This document shows positions 54,286 to 63,671 of a DNA stretch of 64,000 nt, piece after piece (the first letter of the stretch is position 1; every line of letters starts with the position of its first letter). Origin of the DNA: Kiloniellaceae bacterium (GTDB taxonomy: Bacteria; Pseudomonadota; Alphaproteobacteria; Kiloniellales; J153); the NCBI GenBank assembly GCA_021776135.1, contig JAJFGL010000055.1:1-64000 (forward strand), in the 5' to 3' direction. A program made the translations under genes and the position numbers. The notes under the pieces are model-generated. The model ran no database searches. It was given only the letters and a program-made list of their open reading frames with translations, and had not been told where the DNA came from.

Positions 54286-55431
54286 CTAGGTCCAGCCGCG
54301 AAGGCGGTCGATGGCCTGAACGATATCGGTCTCGGGGCCGGCGAAGGAAAACCTAATGAAGTGGCTGCCGCGTCCGGGGTCGAAGTCGGTGCCCGGCGTC
54401 GCGGCTATCCCGGTTTCCGCCAACATTCGCTGGCAAAACGCCTCGCTGTCGTTGGTGCGCTGAGAGATGTCCGCATAGATGTAAAAGGCCCCGTCCGCTG
54501 GCGCCAAGCGATCGAAACCTACTTGGGGCAAGGCCGCCAAGAGAAGCGCCCGATTGCGCCCATAGGCGGTCACGTAAGAGTCCAGTTCTTCCCGGCAATC
54601 GAAGGCCGCCTCGCCCGCGACTTGGGACAGAGTGGGCGCGGAAATAAAGAGGTTCTGCGCCAGGCATTCGAGTGGGCGGGTAAGATCCTCGGGCACGACC
54701 ATCCATCCCAGGCGCCATCCGGTCATGGAAAAATATTTCGAGAAGCTGTTGATGACGACCGCGTCGCCGGTTAGTTCCAAGGCGGAAACCGCGCGTTCGC
54801 CGTAAGTAATTCCATGATAGATCTCGTCCGAGATCAGGCGGATGCCCCGCTCCCGGCACGCGGCCACGAGATCGGAAAACGCGCGCCGGTCCAGCATGGT
54901 TCCGGCCGGATTGGAAGGGCTGGCGACGATCAAACCGTCGAGCGGCCCGGCGGCCGCATCTAACAACGCGGCGCTCGGCTGAAACCGCTGCGCCATGCCG
55001 GTTTCGAGCAGGACCGGCTCGACCCCCAAGGCGGTGAGGATATTGCGGTAAGCGGGATAGCCGGGGGCGGCAAGCGCGACCCGGTCTCCGGGATCGAAGC
55101 AGGCCAGAAAACTTAACAGGAAACCGCCGGACGATCCGGTCGTGACCGCGATCCGGGCGGGATCGATGTCCAATCCCAGGGTGTCGCCATAGTGACGCGC
55201 GATCCTGGCGCGCAGGGACGGCAGGCCGGCCGCGTCGGTATAGCCGATCCGGTCGCCCTCAAGGGCCGCCCGCGCGGCATCGAGAACCGCCCGCGGCGCC
55301 GAGGTTCCGGGTTGTCCGACTTCCAGGTGAAGTACGTTTTCGCCGCGCGCGGCGCGTTGGTTCGCGGCCCGTAGAACGTCCATGACGATAAAGGGCGGCA
55401 GAGCCCCCCTGGACGAGACCTTCAATGCCAT
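54286..55431 (-). CDS. Class I PLP-dependent aminotransferase
   Basis: This 381-residue enzyme has HLEVGQPGTSAPRAV, YTDAAGLPSLRARIARHYG, VTTGSSGGFLLSFLA, SPSNPAGTMLDRR, LISDEIYHGITYG and the PLP lysine in INSFSKYFSMTGWRLGW, with RFSFA holding the substrate-binding Arg at the end. It is an aspartate-aminotransferase-type enzyme; exact substrate unknown. It converges on rne with a 4-base gap. Confidence 0.92.
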   Translation of the reverse strand: MALKVSSRGALPPFIVMDVLRAANQRAARGENVLHLEVGQPGTSAPRAVLDAARAALEGDRIGYTDAAGLPSLRARIARHYGDTLGLDIDPARIAVTTGSSGGFLLSFLACFDPGDRVALAAPGYPAYRNILTALGVEPVLLETGMAQRFQPSAALLDAAAGPLDGLIVASPSNPAGTMLDRRAFSDLVAACRERGIRLISDEIYHGITYGERAVSALELTGDAVVINSFSKYFSMTGWRLGWMVVPEDLTRPLECLAQNLFISAPTLSQVAGEAAFDCREELDSYVTAYGRNRALLLAALPQVGFDRLAPADGAFYIYADISQRTNDSEAFCQRMLAETGIAATPGTDFDPGRGSHFIRFSFAGPETDIVQAIDRLRGWT

Positions 55432-55443
55432 TTAACGGGCCAC

Positions 55444-57066
55444 CTATTGCACCATCTGCGCCAAGCCATAGCCCCGTGGATCGCTCGCCGCCTCGCAGGT
55501 TTCGCCGTGATCTTTCAAGCCCAGGGCGCAATAAATCGCGTTGACGTGCCCCAGGGCCGAGATCACGCGCAAGCTCTGCCCCCTGCGGACCAGGGCATCG
55601 CGGGCCGATTTTGACAGGGTGACCTCGTGGAGCACCGCGTCCGGCGCGCCATTGGTATGCACGCGCGGTTTCAACATGGCCTGGCCCAGGGTTTCCCCGT
55701 TCGCGACGGTATCCAGCATGATCCGGGCCAGAGCCGTCGTTCCGACCGGGCCGCCGCCGCCGATTCCGATGAAGCGCACGTCGCCCGTGGCGGTATTGCC
55801 GACGATCACGGCCGCCAAGGACGTCGAGCCGTCGTTTTGCGACTGCGGCGGCGCGGCCAGTATGATCCCGGTTCCAACCGCGACCCGGCCGGCGCCGAAC
55901 AGCCGGTTCATGGTGAAATTGCAAGCGACGGCGTTGCTGTACTGGTCGCCGACCACGAAACCCGCAGAATAGGCCTGGGTCGATATCTCCTCAAGCGGCG
56001 GCGAGAAACCGGCGGCCGGCGTGTGCCGCTCGGCGTCGTAATCCGCCATCATCCGGTCCAAACGGCCGGGATCGGCCAGGGCCTCGAGCGATTCCGAACT
56101 CGATCCATCGGGCTGCATCCACTTGGCACGCTCCGCGTAGGCTCTCAGCGCCGCTTCGGCGAAGAGGTGATCTCTCTCGTCCTCCTCCGCCCCGGCGTAA
56201 TCGCGCGCGCCCGTCAGCAGGCCCCAGATTTGGGCGCCCACCACGCCGGCGGCGGCGCGCGGCGGGTTGAAATACACAACGTCGCGCTTGTTCGCGGCCA
56301 CGGCCATGGCCTCGGCCACACGGGGCACGGCGCGCCTCACGTCCTCGGCGGTCAGCGGCAGGCCGGCGGCGCTCGAGGCCTCGGCCAAGCGGGCCGCGAA
56401 AGGGCCGCCGTGAAGATAGGGCGACCCTTGGCGCCGAATACCGCCGAGAACCCCTGAGAGTTCCGGCTGCACGATCTTGTCGCCGGTCTTCGCCAGGCGC
56501 CCATCGCGTGCGGCGAAAATGCGGCTTAGATCCGGGCTGGCGGCGATAAAATCGGCGGCGGCGGCCAAATCACGCGCAAAAGCCCGGCTGACCGGATGCC
56601 CGAAACGGGCCATGCTTTCGGCCGGTGCGAGCAGGAATTCCCAGCGCAGGGTGCCGCTACGGGCGTGCATGGCCGCCATGGCGCGCATATTCGAAGGGAC
56701 CATGCCGCCGGAGGGCGCGGAACGGGGCAGGAACTCGATTGCCTCGCCGCGCTTTTCCTTGCTGTCGTAGAGGACGCAAACCCCGCCGCCGCCCAGGCCC
56801 ACACGCGAAGGCAGGGTGACCGCCATGGTGAAATACATGGCCACGGCCGCGTCGATGGCGGTGCCGCCATTGCCCAGGATATCCCGGCCGACAACCGTGG
56901 CGCGCGGTTCGTCGGCCGCCACCGCCCCAGCAAAGCCCTCGACCAGTTTAACCTTCCCTTGAGCGCCCTCTTTAGTGCAGGCGCCAAGAAGAAGGGATAA
57001 GATCAGGCCCAAGGCCGGCAAGGCGCGCGGCAAGGCCAATTCAGTCCAAATGCGTTGAAACGTCAC
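55444..57066 (-). CDS. Gamma-glutamyltransferase-like lipoprotein
   Basis: The protein of about 540 residues starts at GTG 57066 (TTG 57090 is also open) with a lipoprotein signal whose lipobox is LLGAC. The GGT fold is seen in GNGGTAIDAAVAMYFTMAVT and LPSRVGLGGGG. The region that should hold the catalytic Thr reads EISTQAYSAGFVVGDQYSNAV, aligning with the usual TTH-x-SVVD; the Thr is kept but its His neighbour is Gln. It is probably a divergent Ntn-hydrolase of the envelope, of unverified activity. It is divergent from the M48 peptidase. Confidence 0.82.
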   Translation of the reverse strand: MTFQRIWTELALPRALPALGLILSLLLGACTKEGAQGKVKLVEGFAGAVAADEPRATVVGRDILGNGGTAIDAAVAMYFTMAVTLPSRVGLGGGGVCVLYDSKEKRGEAIEFLPRSAPSGGMVPSNMRAMAAMHARSGTLRWEFLLAPAESMARFGHPVSRAFARDLAAAADFIAASPDLSRIFAARDGRLAKTGDKIVQPELSGVLGGIRRQGSPYLHGGPFAARLAEASSAAGLPLTAEDVRRAVPRVAEAMAVAANKRDVVYFNPPRAAAGVVGAQIWGLLTGARDYAGAEEDERDHLFAEAALRAYAERAKWMQPDGSSSESLEALADPGRLDRMMADYDAERHTPAAGFSPPLEEISTQAYSAGFVVGDQYSNAVACNFTMNRLFGAGRVAVGTGIILAAPPQSQNDGSTSLAAVIVGNTATGDVRFIGIGGGGPVGTTALARIMLDTVANGETLGQAMLKPRVHTNGAPDAVLHEVTLSKSARDALVRRGQSLRVISALGHVNAIYCALGLKDHGETCEAASDPRGYGLAQMVQ

Positions 57067-57106
57067 GATACGATTGTTACCTATATTCAAACTGGGAAAG
57101 AGAATC

Positions 57107-58489
57107 TTGCGGCGCTATCGTCTAGCTTCCTTCTTTGGCCCCTTGGCCGTGCTTCTGCTAGCGCTTGTTATAGCGGTTGTGCCCCTGCGCGCCCAAGCCC
57201 AGAATTTACGGCTCATCCGCGACGCGGAAATCGAAAATATCATCCGAATCTATGCGACGCCACTGTTCCAGGCATCGGGATTCAGTCCCCAGGCGATAGA
57301 AGTCTTCCTGGTTCAAGATTCGTCCCTGAATGCCTTCGCGACCACGGGCCTGAGGATGTTCCTTCATACGGGCTTGCTCATGAAGGCCGAGGATCCGCTG
57401 GAAGTTATTGGCGTGATCGCCCATGAAACCGGGCATATAGCCGCCGGGCACACGGTCACCCGGCCCGATGCGGCGCGCTCCGCCTCCACCGCTGTCATCG
57501 CTTCCTATGTCCTCGGCCTTGCGGCCGCCATAGCTTCCGGGCGTGGCGATGTGGGCACCGCCATCATCGCCGGCGGACAGGACATAGCGATCAAAAACCT
57601 GCTGAGTTATAGCCGCGGCCAGGAATCCGCCGCCGATCAATTCGCGGTCAATGTTCTGAATGGCACCGGGCAATCCCCGCGCGGTTTGCTTGAGTTCCTG
57701 CGCCTCGTGGGCGGGCAGGAAGCCTTGCTTAGAAGCCAGCAGAATCCCTACCTGCGTACCCATCCGGTAACGGCGGAACGGATTTCGTTCTTGAAGGATC
57801 AGGTCGGGCGCTCAGCTTACGGGCAAAAACCGGCGCCGCCTGACTTGATCGCCTTGCACGCCCGTATGCGCGCCAAGTTGTTTGGGTTTTTGCAAACGCC
57901 GGCGCAGGTCTTGCTCCGTTACCCGGAGAGCGATACCAGCCTGGCCGCGCGCTATGCCCGCGCGACAACTTATTACCGGGCGGGGCAGATAGATAAATCC
58001 CTGACCCTCATAACCGGTCTGATCGCCGACTATCCGGACGATCCTTATTTCCGGGAACTTAAGGGCCAAATCCTGTTCGATGACGGCCGCATACCGGAAG
58101 CCGTGCCCGAGTACGAGGCGGCATCCCGCCTCTTGCCCGATTCATCGCAACTGCACCTCTTGGCGGCCCAAGCCCTTCTGGAGCTCGTCGGTACTGACCA
58201 GAATGAGGTGGCCCTGGATCACCTGAATAAAACCCTGTTGGAAGAACCTAATAATTCCTTTGCCTGGCGTTTGACCGCCATCGCTCATGGCCGCCAGGGC
58301 AACGTCGGCATGACCGCCTTGTCGCTGGCCGAAAGCGAAAACCTACGAGGCCGCGCCGGCGAGGCGTTGCAACAGTCGAAACGGGCCCAACGAATACTTG
58401 CCGAGGGCAGCCCGGCCTGGCTGCGCGCGCACGATCTGGAGCTCTTGTCGCAAAGAAAGATCGAAAAGGCGGGTAAGAGGTCCAACTGA
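57107..58489 (+). CDS. M48 metallopeptidase with C-terminal TPR-like repeats (BepA-like)
   Basis: This protein of about 460 residues has a signal peptide (AVLLLALVIAVVPLRAQAQ), an M48 peptidase domain with zinc motif GVIAHETGHIAAGH and the third ligand Glu in RGQESAADQFAVNVL, and a C-terminal region of helical repeats (YFRELKGQILFDDGRIPEAV, LHLLAAQALLEL). The arrangement is that of BepA/YfgC, which checks outer-membrane protein assembly. Start TTG 57107 behind GGGAAAGAG was preferred; TTG 57074 is open too. Confidence 0.92.
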   Translation: MRRYRLASFFGPLAVLLLALVIAVVPLRAQAQNLRLIRDAEIENIIRIYATPLFQASGFSPQAIEVFLVQDSSLNAFATTGLRMFLHTGLLMKAEDPLEVIGVIAHETGHIAAGHTVTRPDAARSASTAVIASYVLGLAAAIASGRGDVGTAIIAGGQDIAIKNLLSYSRGQESAADQFAVNVLNGTGQSPRGLLEFLRLVGGQEALLRSQQNPYLRTHPVTAERISFLKDQVGRSAYGQKPAPPDLIALHARMRAKLFGFLQTPAQVLLRYPESDTSLAARYARATTYYRAGQIDKSLTLITGLIADYPDDPYFRELKGQILFDDGRIPEAVPEYEAASRLLPDSSQLHLLAAQALLELVGTDQNEVALDHLNKTLLEEPNNSFAWRLTAIAHGRQGNVGMTALSLAESENLRGRAGEALQQSKRAQRILAEGSPAWLRAHDLELLSQRKIEKAGKRSN

Positions 58490-58582
58490 TTGGAATTTCC
58501 CGGATTGGTGTCCTCAAGTTAAGACAATCCATGCTTTAATTACCGCCGCTATATTCAGACGCAATTGGAGATATAAGTTGCG

Positions 58583-59365
58583 ATGCCCGGATTAATCAAA
58601 AGAACCCTTCGCCTAGGGCCGCGCGCGGTGGCCATCATCGTCTTGCTTTTAGCGGCCGCCATGCCGCTGCGGGCGCAGCAAAGTCTGCCGGGCGGTTTCA
58701 CGCCGGAACAGGTACAGGGCATGGAGCATATTATCCGGCAATACCTGCGGGAAAATCCCGATGTGGTGATCGAGGCGATCCGAAGCTATCAACGCGGCCA
58801 GCAAATGGCGGAGGAGGAGCGTTCCCAGCAAGCGGTCAAAGCGCACCTCGCGGCCCTGAAAGACGACACCGATAGCCCAACAATCGGCAACCCGGATGGC
58901 GATGTCGTCATTGTCGAGTTCATGGATTACCGCTGCGGTTATTGCCGGCGGGTGGTCGAGGATTTGAAAAAAACGGTCGAGGAAGACGGCAACATACGCC
59001 TGGTCATGAAGGAGTTTCCGATCCTGGGACCGGCGTCCGTACAGGCCGCCAAGGCGGCGCTGGCGGCGCACAAGCAGGGTAAATACGAGGCCTACCACTT
59101 CGCCCTCATGACCCTGCCGGGCGACATGAGCGACCCCCATCTGATGAAAGTGGCCCGCGATCTAGGCCTGGATACCGCGCTCTTGAAGCGCGACATGGAA
59201 TCCGAGGAAATCGAAGCGCTCATCCAGCGCAACCACGGCTTGGCCCAGAGACTGGGCATAAACGGAACCCCCGCCTTCGTGTTCGGCGAGACCTTGGTGC
59301 GCGGCGCTGTCGATGCCGAGACCATGCGGCTGCTCATCGCCGAGGCCCGCGAGAAGGCCGGTTGA
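58583..59365 (+). CDS. DsbA/DsbG-like thioredoxin-fold oxidoreductase
   Basis: This 260-residue exported protein has a signal peptide (AIIVLLLAAAMPLRA), a helical N-terminal extension (QVQGMEHIIRQYLRENPDVV) and a thioredoxin-like domain with active site DYRCGYCRRVVEDL (C-G-Y-C) and cis-Pro in GINGTPAFVFG. It belongs to the group of DsbA-like proteins with an N-terminal dimerisation-type helix region (ScsC/DsbG-related) and forms or rearranges disulfides in the periplasm. It follows the BepA-like gene on the same strand, suiting an envelope quality-control pair. Confidence 0.93.
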   Translation: MPGLIKRTLRLGPRAVAIIVLLLAAAMPLRAQQSLPGGFTPEQVQGMEHIIRQYLRENPDVVIEAIRSYQRGQQMAEEERSQQAVKAHLAALKDDTDSPTIGNPDGDVVIVEFMDYRCGYCRRVVEDLKKTVEEDGNIRLVMKEFPILGPASVQAAKAALAAHKQGKYEAYHFALMTLPGDMSDPHLMKVARDLGLDTALLKRDMESEEIEALIQRNHGLAQRLGINGTPAFVFGETLVRGAVDAETMRLLIAEAREKAG

Positions 59366-59468
59366 GCGCGCTCGCACGGCTACACGTCCGGCGCCTGGCT
59401 TGACGTTGCCCCCTTGCCAAGCGGCGTGTTAACGCTAGCCTAGCCCGTGAAACTAGCGGAGTCGCGAC

Positions 59469-59942
59469 TTGGCGAAAGCGCCGAAAATTCTGATATTGAA
59501 CGGCCCAAACCTCAATATGCTAGGGTCCAGGCAGCCCGAAGTGTATAGGTCCACGACCCTGGCCGATATCGAGGCCATGTGCCGGGCGCGGGCGCGCGAC
59601 CTGGGGCTGGCGGTGGATTTCCGGCAATCGAACAGCGAAGGCGAAATCGTCGGCTGGATCCAAACCGCGAAGGACGCCTGCGCCGGCATCGCGATCAATC
59701 CCGGCGCCTATTCCCACACCTCGGTCGCTATCCTCGATGCCTTGCTCGCGGTCGAAATACCGGTCGTCGAAGTCCATCTTTCTAATATTCACCGGCGCGA
59801 GGCGTTTCGCCATCACTCCTATGTATCGCAGGCGGCGCACGGGGTTATTTGCGGTCTCGGCGCCAAGGGTTATCTTATGGCGCTCGATGGGCTCGCCCAG
59901 CTGATCGACGAGTTCAAAGGGGGCGAAATGAAAGCGCGATGA
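59469..59942 (+). CDS. aroQ: Type II 3-dehydroquinate dehydratase
   Basis: This 157-residue enzyme catalyses the third shikimate step. [18 protein letters not shown] carries the catalytic Arg and Tyr; [36 protein letters not shown] (here AIN) and [16 protein letters not shown] (catalytic His) complete the site. A Gly after the active Tyr common in the family is Arg here. The start is TTG, 7 bases after GCGGAG. It overlaps accB by the ATGA start-stop pair, the usual alphaproteobacterial order. Confidence 0.95.
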   Translation: MAKAPKILILNGPNLNMLGSRQPEVYRSTTLADIEAMCRARARDLGLAVDFRQSNSEGEIVGWIQTAKDACAGIAINPGAYSHTSVAILDALLAVEIPVVEVHLSNIHRREAFRHHSYVSQAAHGVICGLGAKGYLMALDGLAQLIDEFKGGEMKAR

Positions 59943-60379
59943 CCAAACTGGAACCCGATGACAAGCTGATACGCAAGCTTGCCACCTTGCTCGACGAAAC
60001 CGGTTTGACCGAGATTGAGTACGAGGCGGACGGCAAGCGTATCCGCGTTGGCCGCGCCCCCGCCGGCCTTGCCGCCGCCCTGGCCCCCACGGCCGCGCCT
60101 GCGGCGCCGTCACCGGCCGGCCCCGCAGCCGTCGATGCGATCCCACCAGGCGCCATTGTTTCGCCCATGGTCGGCACCGCCTATGTCGCGACGGATCCGG
60201 GCCAAGCCCCCTTCGTCAAGGTTGGCGACGCGGTCAAGGAGGGGCAGACGGTGCTGATCATCGAGGCCATGAAAGTCATGAACCCGCTGACCAGTCCGCG
60301 CGACGGCAAGGTTACGCGGATTTTCGTCAGCGATGGACAGCCCGTGGAGTTCGGCGAACCTCTGATCGTTATCGAATAA
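59939..60379 (+). CDS. accB: Biotin carboxyl carrier protein of acetyl-CoA carboxylase
   Basis: This 146-residue protein has an N-terminal helical part ([19 protein letters not shown]), a Pro/Ala-rich hinge ([16 protein letters not shown]) and the biotinyl domain with [21 protein letters not shown] and the biotinylated Lys in [11 protein letters not shown]. It carries CO2 on biotin for malonyl-CoA synthesis. Its start overlaps the aroQ stop and accC follows 15 bases later. Confidence 0.96.
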   Translation: MTKLEPDDKLIRKLATLLDETGLTEIEYEADGKRIRVGRAPAGLAAALAPTAAPAAPSPAGPAAVDAIPPGAIVSPMVGTAYVATDPGQAPFVKVGDAVKEGQTVLIIEAMKVMNPLTSPRDGKVTRIFVSDGQPVEFGEPLIVIE

Positions 60380-60394
60380 GGGCCGCCGAAACCC

Positions 60395-61750
60395 ATGTTC
60401 GAGAAAATCCTTATCGCGAACCGGGGCGAGATCGCGCTCCGCATTCACCGCGCTTGCCGGGAAATGGGCATCAAGACGGTGGCGGTCCACTCGACCGCCG
60501 ACGCCGACGCCATGCACGTACGCCTGGCCGACGAAAGCGTGTGCATCGGGCCGCCGGCCAGTAAAGACAGCTATCTGAACATGAGCGCGATTTTGTCTGC
60601 CGCCACCATCACCGGCGCGGACGCCATTCACCCAGGGGTTGGATTTCTTTCCGAAAACGCCGACTTCGCCGCCATGGTCGAGGAGCACGGTTTCGTCTTT
60701 ATCGGGCCCGCGCCCGAGCATATCAGACTGATGGGCGATAAGGTCGCCGCGAAACAGGCGGCGGGCGGCTTGGGTATTCCCCTGGTTCCCGGTTCGGACG
60801 GTGCCGTCACCACCGGCGAGGAAGCCATCGAGGTCGCCAAGAAGGTCGGCTATCCCATTCTCATCAAGGCCACGGCCGGCGGCGGTGGGCGCGGCATGAA
60901 GGTCGCCACCAACCAAGACGAACTCTTGCCGGCCCTGCACATCGCCAAGACCGAGGCCAAGGCCGCCTTTGGAAACGATGAAGTCTATATGGAGCGGTAT
61001 CTGAGCCAGCCGCGCCATATCGAGGTTCAGTTGCTGGCCGACGGTCATGGCCGCGTCATCCACTTGGGCGAACGCGATTGCTCGCTTCAGCGCCGGCATC
61101 AGAAGCTGCTGGAAGAGGCCCCCTCCCCGGCCCTCAACGAAAACGCCCGCGCGGCCATCGGCGAGCGGGTCACCGCGGCAATGAAGAAGCTGGGCTACCG
61201 CAGCGCCGGGACGATCGAATTCCTGTACGAGAACGGCGAGTTCTTTTTTATCGAAATGAACACGCGCCTACAGGTCGAACATCCCATCTCCGAAGCCATT
61301 ACCGGCATCGACCTGGTGCGCGAGCAAATCAGGATCGCGGCGGGGATACCGCTCAGTATTCAACAATCCGACATCGTCTTTTCCGGTCATGCCATAGAAT
61401 GCCGCATTAACGCGGAGCATCCCGACACCTTCATGCCGTCACCCGGCCTGATCAGCGATTACCACGCGCCCGGCGGCTTGGGCGTGCGGGTCGATTCCGG
61501 ACTCTACAGCGGCTACCGCGTCCCCTCGCACTACGACAGCCTGATCGCGAAGTTGATCGTGCATGGCCAGACCCGCAACGAATGCCTCATGCGCCTGCGC
61601 CGGGCCTTGGAGGAATTCGTGGTCGAAGGCGTCGCGACAACCATTCCTCTCCATCAAAGACTAATCCAGGCGAGCGATTTCATTAACGGCGACTATGATA
61701 TTCATTGGCTGGAACGCTTCGTCGATACGACGGGCGGGGAGACTAAGTAA
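60395..61750 (+). CDS. accC: Biotin carboxylase subunit of acetyl-CoA carboxylase
   Basis: This 451-residue ATP-grasp enzyme has KILIANRGEIALRIHRACRE at the N-terminus, the Gly-rich loop ATAGGGGRGMKVA, QRRHQKLLEEAP and the catalytic ATP-grasp region FIEMNTRLQVEHPISEAITG, then CRINAEHPDTFMPSPG. It carboxylates the biotin on AccB. Length and order are standard; it is the next gene of the aroQ-accB-accC-aat unit. Confidence 0.97.
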   Translation: MFEKILIANRGEIALRIHRACREMGIKTVAVHSTADADAMHVRLADESVCIGPPASKDSYLNMSAILSAATITGADAIHPGVGFLSENADFAAMVEEHGFVFIGPAPEHIRLMGDKVAAKQAAGGLGIPLVPGSDGAVTTGEEAIEVAKKVGYPILIKATAGGGGRGMKVATNQDELLPALHIAKTEAKAAFGNDEVYMERYLSQPRHIEVQLLADGHGRVIHLGERDCSLQRRHQKLLEEAPSPALNENARAAIGERVTAAMKKLGYRSAGTIEFLYENGEFFFIEMNTRLQVEHPISEAITGIDLVREQIRIAAGIPLSIQQSDIVFSGHAIECRINAEHPDTFMPSPGLISDYHAPGGLGVRVDSGLYSGYRVPSHYDSLIAKLIVHGQTRNECLMRLRRALEEFVVEGVATTIPLHQRLIQASDFINGDYDIHWLERFVDTTGGETK

Positions 61751-61772
61751 CTCAAGCCTAGAGCGCGATGTC

Positions 61773-62429
61773 ATGCATCTGACCCCCGATGTCTTGCTAA
61801 GAGCCTACGCCATAGGAATCTTTCCCATGGCCGAGGGCCGCTCCCATAGCGATTTGCATTGGATCGATCCCGAGCAGCGCGGGGTTCTGCCGCTCGACAA
61901 TTTTCATATCTCGCGAAAGCTGCGCCGGAAGCTGCGCCGCGGCGACCTTGAGGTCCGTTGCGACAGCGCCTTCGGCCAGGTCATCCAAGCCTGCGCCGAG
62001 CCTAGCGAAAGCCGGCGCGATACTTGGATCAACCCGGCGATCGAATCTCTTTATGGCGATCTCTTCCGCGCCGGATTCGCCCACAGTGTGGAGTGTTGGC
62101 GCGACGGCGCCCTGGTCGGCGGTTTGTACGGGGTTTCCCTAGGCGCCGCGTTCTTCGGCGAGAGCATGTTCAGCCGGGCTAGCGATGCCTCTAAGGTGGC
62201 GCTCGCGCATCTCGCGCTGCGGCTTCGCCTGGGCGGCTACCGGCTTCTCGATACGCAATTCGTCACCGAGCATCTTCGCGGCTTTGGTGCCAGGGAGATT
62301 TCCAGAGATACCTACCGCGGCCTTCTGGCCAAGGCGATCACCACGGCGGCGGTTTTCCCGCTCGAGGTAAGCCAAGAGGATATCGAGAAATTTATAGAGC
62401 CTAGAGCGCCGGCGCCAGAAGACGCCTGA
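61773..62429 (+). CDS. aat: Leucyl/phenylalanyl-tRNA-protein transferase Aat
   Basis: This 218-residue enzyme adds Leu or Phe to N-terminal Arg/Lys of proteins to mark them for ClpAP. Signatures: LLRAYAIGIFPMAEGR, WIDPEQRGVLPLDNFHISR, DTWINPAIESLY, GGLYGVSLGAAFFGESMFS and LLDTQFVTEHLRGFGA. The start ATG 61773 is 22 bases after accC. Its 3' end overlaps the convergent crcB by 29 bases. Confidence 0.95.
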   Translation: MHLTPDVLLRAYAIGIFPMAEGRSHSDLHWIDPEQRGVLPLDNFHISRKLRRKLRRGDLEVRCDSAFGQVIQACAEPSESRRDTWINPAIESLYGDLFRAGFAHSVECWRDGALVGGLYGVSLGAAFFGESMFSRASDASKVALAHLALRLRLGGYRLLDTQFVTEHLRGFGAREISRDTYRGLLAKAITTAAVFPLEVSQEDIEKFIEPRAPAPEDA

Positions 62430-62790
62430 AAACCCACATACCGAAGAACAAAGCCCCAACCGAACACACGACCGAAGCGCCGACGTAAAGCGCGCACAGA
62501 AGCAACCGCCCGCGTTCGTATAAAACCACGAAATCCAATGAAAAGGTGGAGAAGGTGGTGAAGGCGCCCAGGAAACCGACCACCAGGAACAGGCGGGTCT
62601 GAGACGAGGCCGACCAGACCAGCGCCAAGATCTCAGTCAGCGCCCCCATGGCGAAAGACCCGGCAACGTTGACGATCAGGGTTCCGAAGGGAAAGGCAGC
62701 GCCCAGGATATGACCGGCGGCGATGAAAACAAGATAACGCGCGACCGCGCCCAGGGCTCCACCGCCGGCCACGGCAAGCAGCGCCTTCAT
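62401..62790 (-). CDS. crcB: Fluoride channel CrcB/Fluc
   Basis: This 129-residue four-span protein is a Fluc-type fluoride channel: GGALGAVARYLVF, FGTLIVNVAGSFAMGAL and LGAFTTFSTFSLDFV contain the conserved Arg, Asn, and the Phe/Thr/Ser pore residues. It exports fluoride as an antiparallel dimer. No fluoride riboswitch could be recognised upstream. Its stop lies inside the 3' end of aat. Confidence 0.95.
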   Translation of the reverse strand: MKALLAVAGGGALGAVARYLVFIAAGHILGAAFPFGTLIVNVAGSFAMGALTEILALVWSASSQTRLFLVVGFLGAFTTFSTFSLDFVVLYERGRLLLCALYVGASVVCSVGALFFGMWVFRRLLAPAL

Positions 62791-62915
62791 GACCGCGCCG
62801 GGGAAGATTTCGGGGTGAGGAGACTCATGGGCCTATGCGAAAACAACGAATGTCCCGGCACTGTAATGGAGTCGGCCCGCGTTTACACCCGCCCAAGGGC
62901 AGCCTGGATAACGAT

Positions 62916-63452
62916 TTAGCCGTTTAGAATATCGTCGATCTCGGATTGATCCACGGTCACCTCGTCGCCGTGGATGATCGCACTGGCGACATCGACGAAT
63001 TTACGCAGGTTCCGGGTCGCGGTCGCGGCGGTGTCGGCGATCAAGTCCTCGTTTTGCGTCTCCAAGGCCGCTTGGATCTTCTCCAGGCCCCGGGCGACCA
63101 GGGCATCCATGGTCGCGACGGCGCTATCGAAGGGCTCGCGGAAACGGGGCGGCGAATTCTCATAGGCCAGGACCGCCAAATCCCGATCCGAGAAGGCGCT
63201 ATCCTGGAAATGATTCGCGTAACTCTTGGGGCGCCAATCCTTGGCGTCTTCCAGGCATTCCGGCATGCTGGGGATCATTTCGATGACCATAATGATCTCA
63301 TTGAAATGATTGAGGTAATCTGTAGCCAGCAAGCTGGTTTCGTTGATGTTCTTGCCCCTGACGAGACGCGCCAGGGTACGCGAGTGACTGGGCGCCACCG
63401 GCTGCGCGGCCTTCTCTTCCGTTTGTTTCCGTGTTCCCGTTTGATCGCTCAA
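62916..63452 (-). CDS. Conserved-looking hypothetical protein ending in DQSEIDDIL
   Basis: This 178-residue soluble protein starts at TTG 63452. I do not recognise a family. The middle is helical (ATDYLNHFNEIIMVIEMIPS, DALVARGLEKIQAALE). The last residues DQSEIDDILNG resemble the short S/DQ-x-EID-x-LL peptide by which FliM, FliN and related proteins dock on a partner, so it may bind a chemotaxis- or flagellum-type protein (speculative). Clean coding character and a good length support a real gene. Confidence 0.65.
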   Translation of the reverse strand: MSDQTGTRKQTEEKAAQPVAPSHSRTLARLVRGKNINETSLLATDYLNHFNEIIMVIEMIPSMPECLEDAKDWRPKSYANHFQDSAFSDRDLAVLAYENSPPRFREPFDSAVATMDALVARGLEKIQAALETQNEDLIADTAATATRNLRKFVDVASAIIHGDEVTVDQSEIDDILNG

Positions 63453-63671
63453 AATCGACCGTCCCAGAGCTTCTGCAAATCGCGGCTAGTTATCGCCGCC
63501 CGTACAGCCGTGAGGAAACCCCGATCCGGCCACTGCCAATAAGGCGATATAATTCCTAATTTTCGGTGATAACGATGCCGGAATTACACGTACCATAACA
63601 AAAATAAATGAATTCTTCCCGCAATGGTTGTGCCCTTGGATGCTTAAACGGCACTTTCGCGCGGCTTGGCC

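Noticed and set aside
62791-62915. Possible fluoride riboswitch before crcB
   Set aside because: The conserved core of that riboswitch could not be found in the 125-bp leader.
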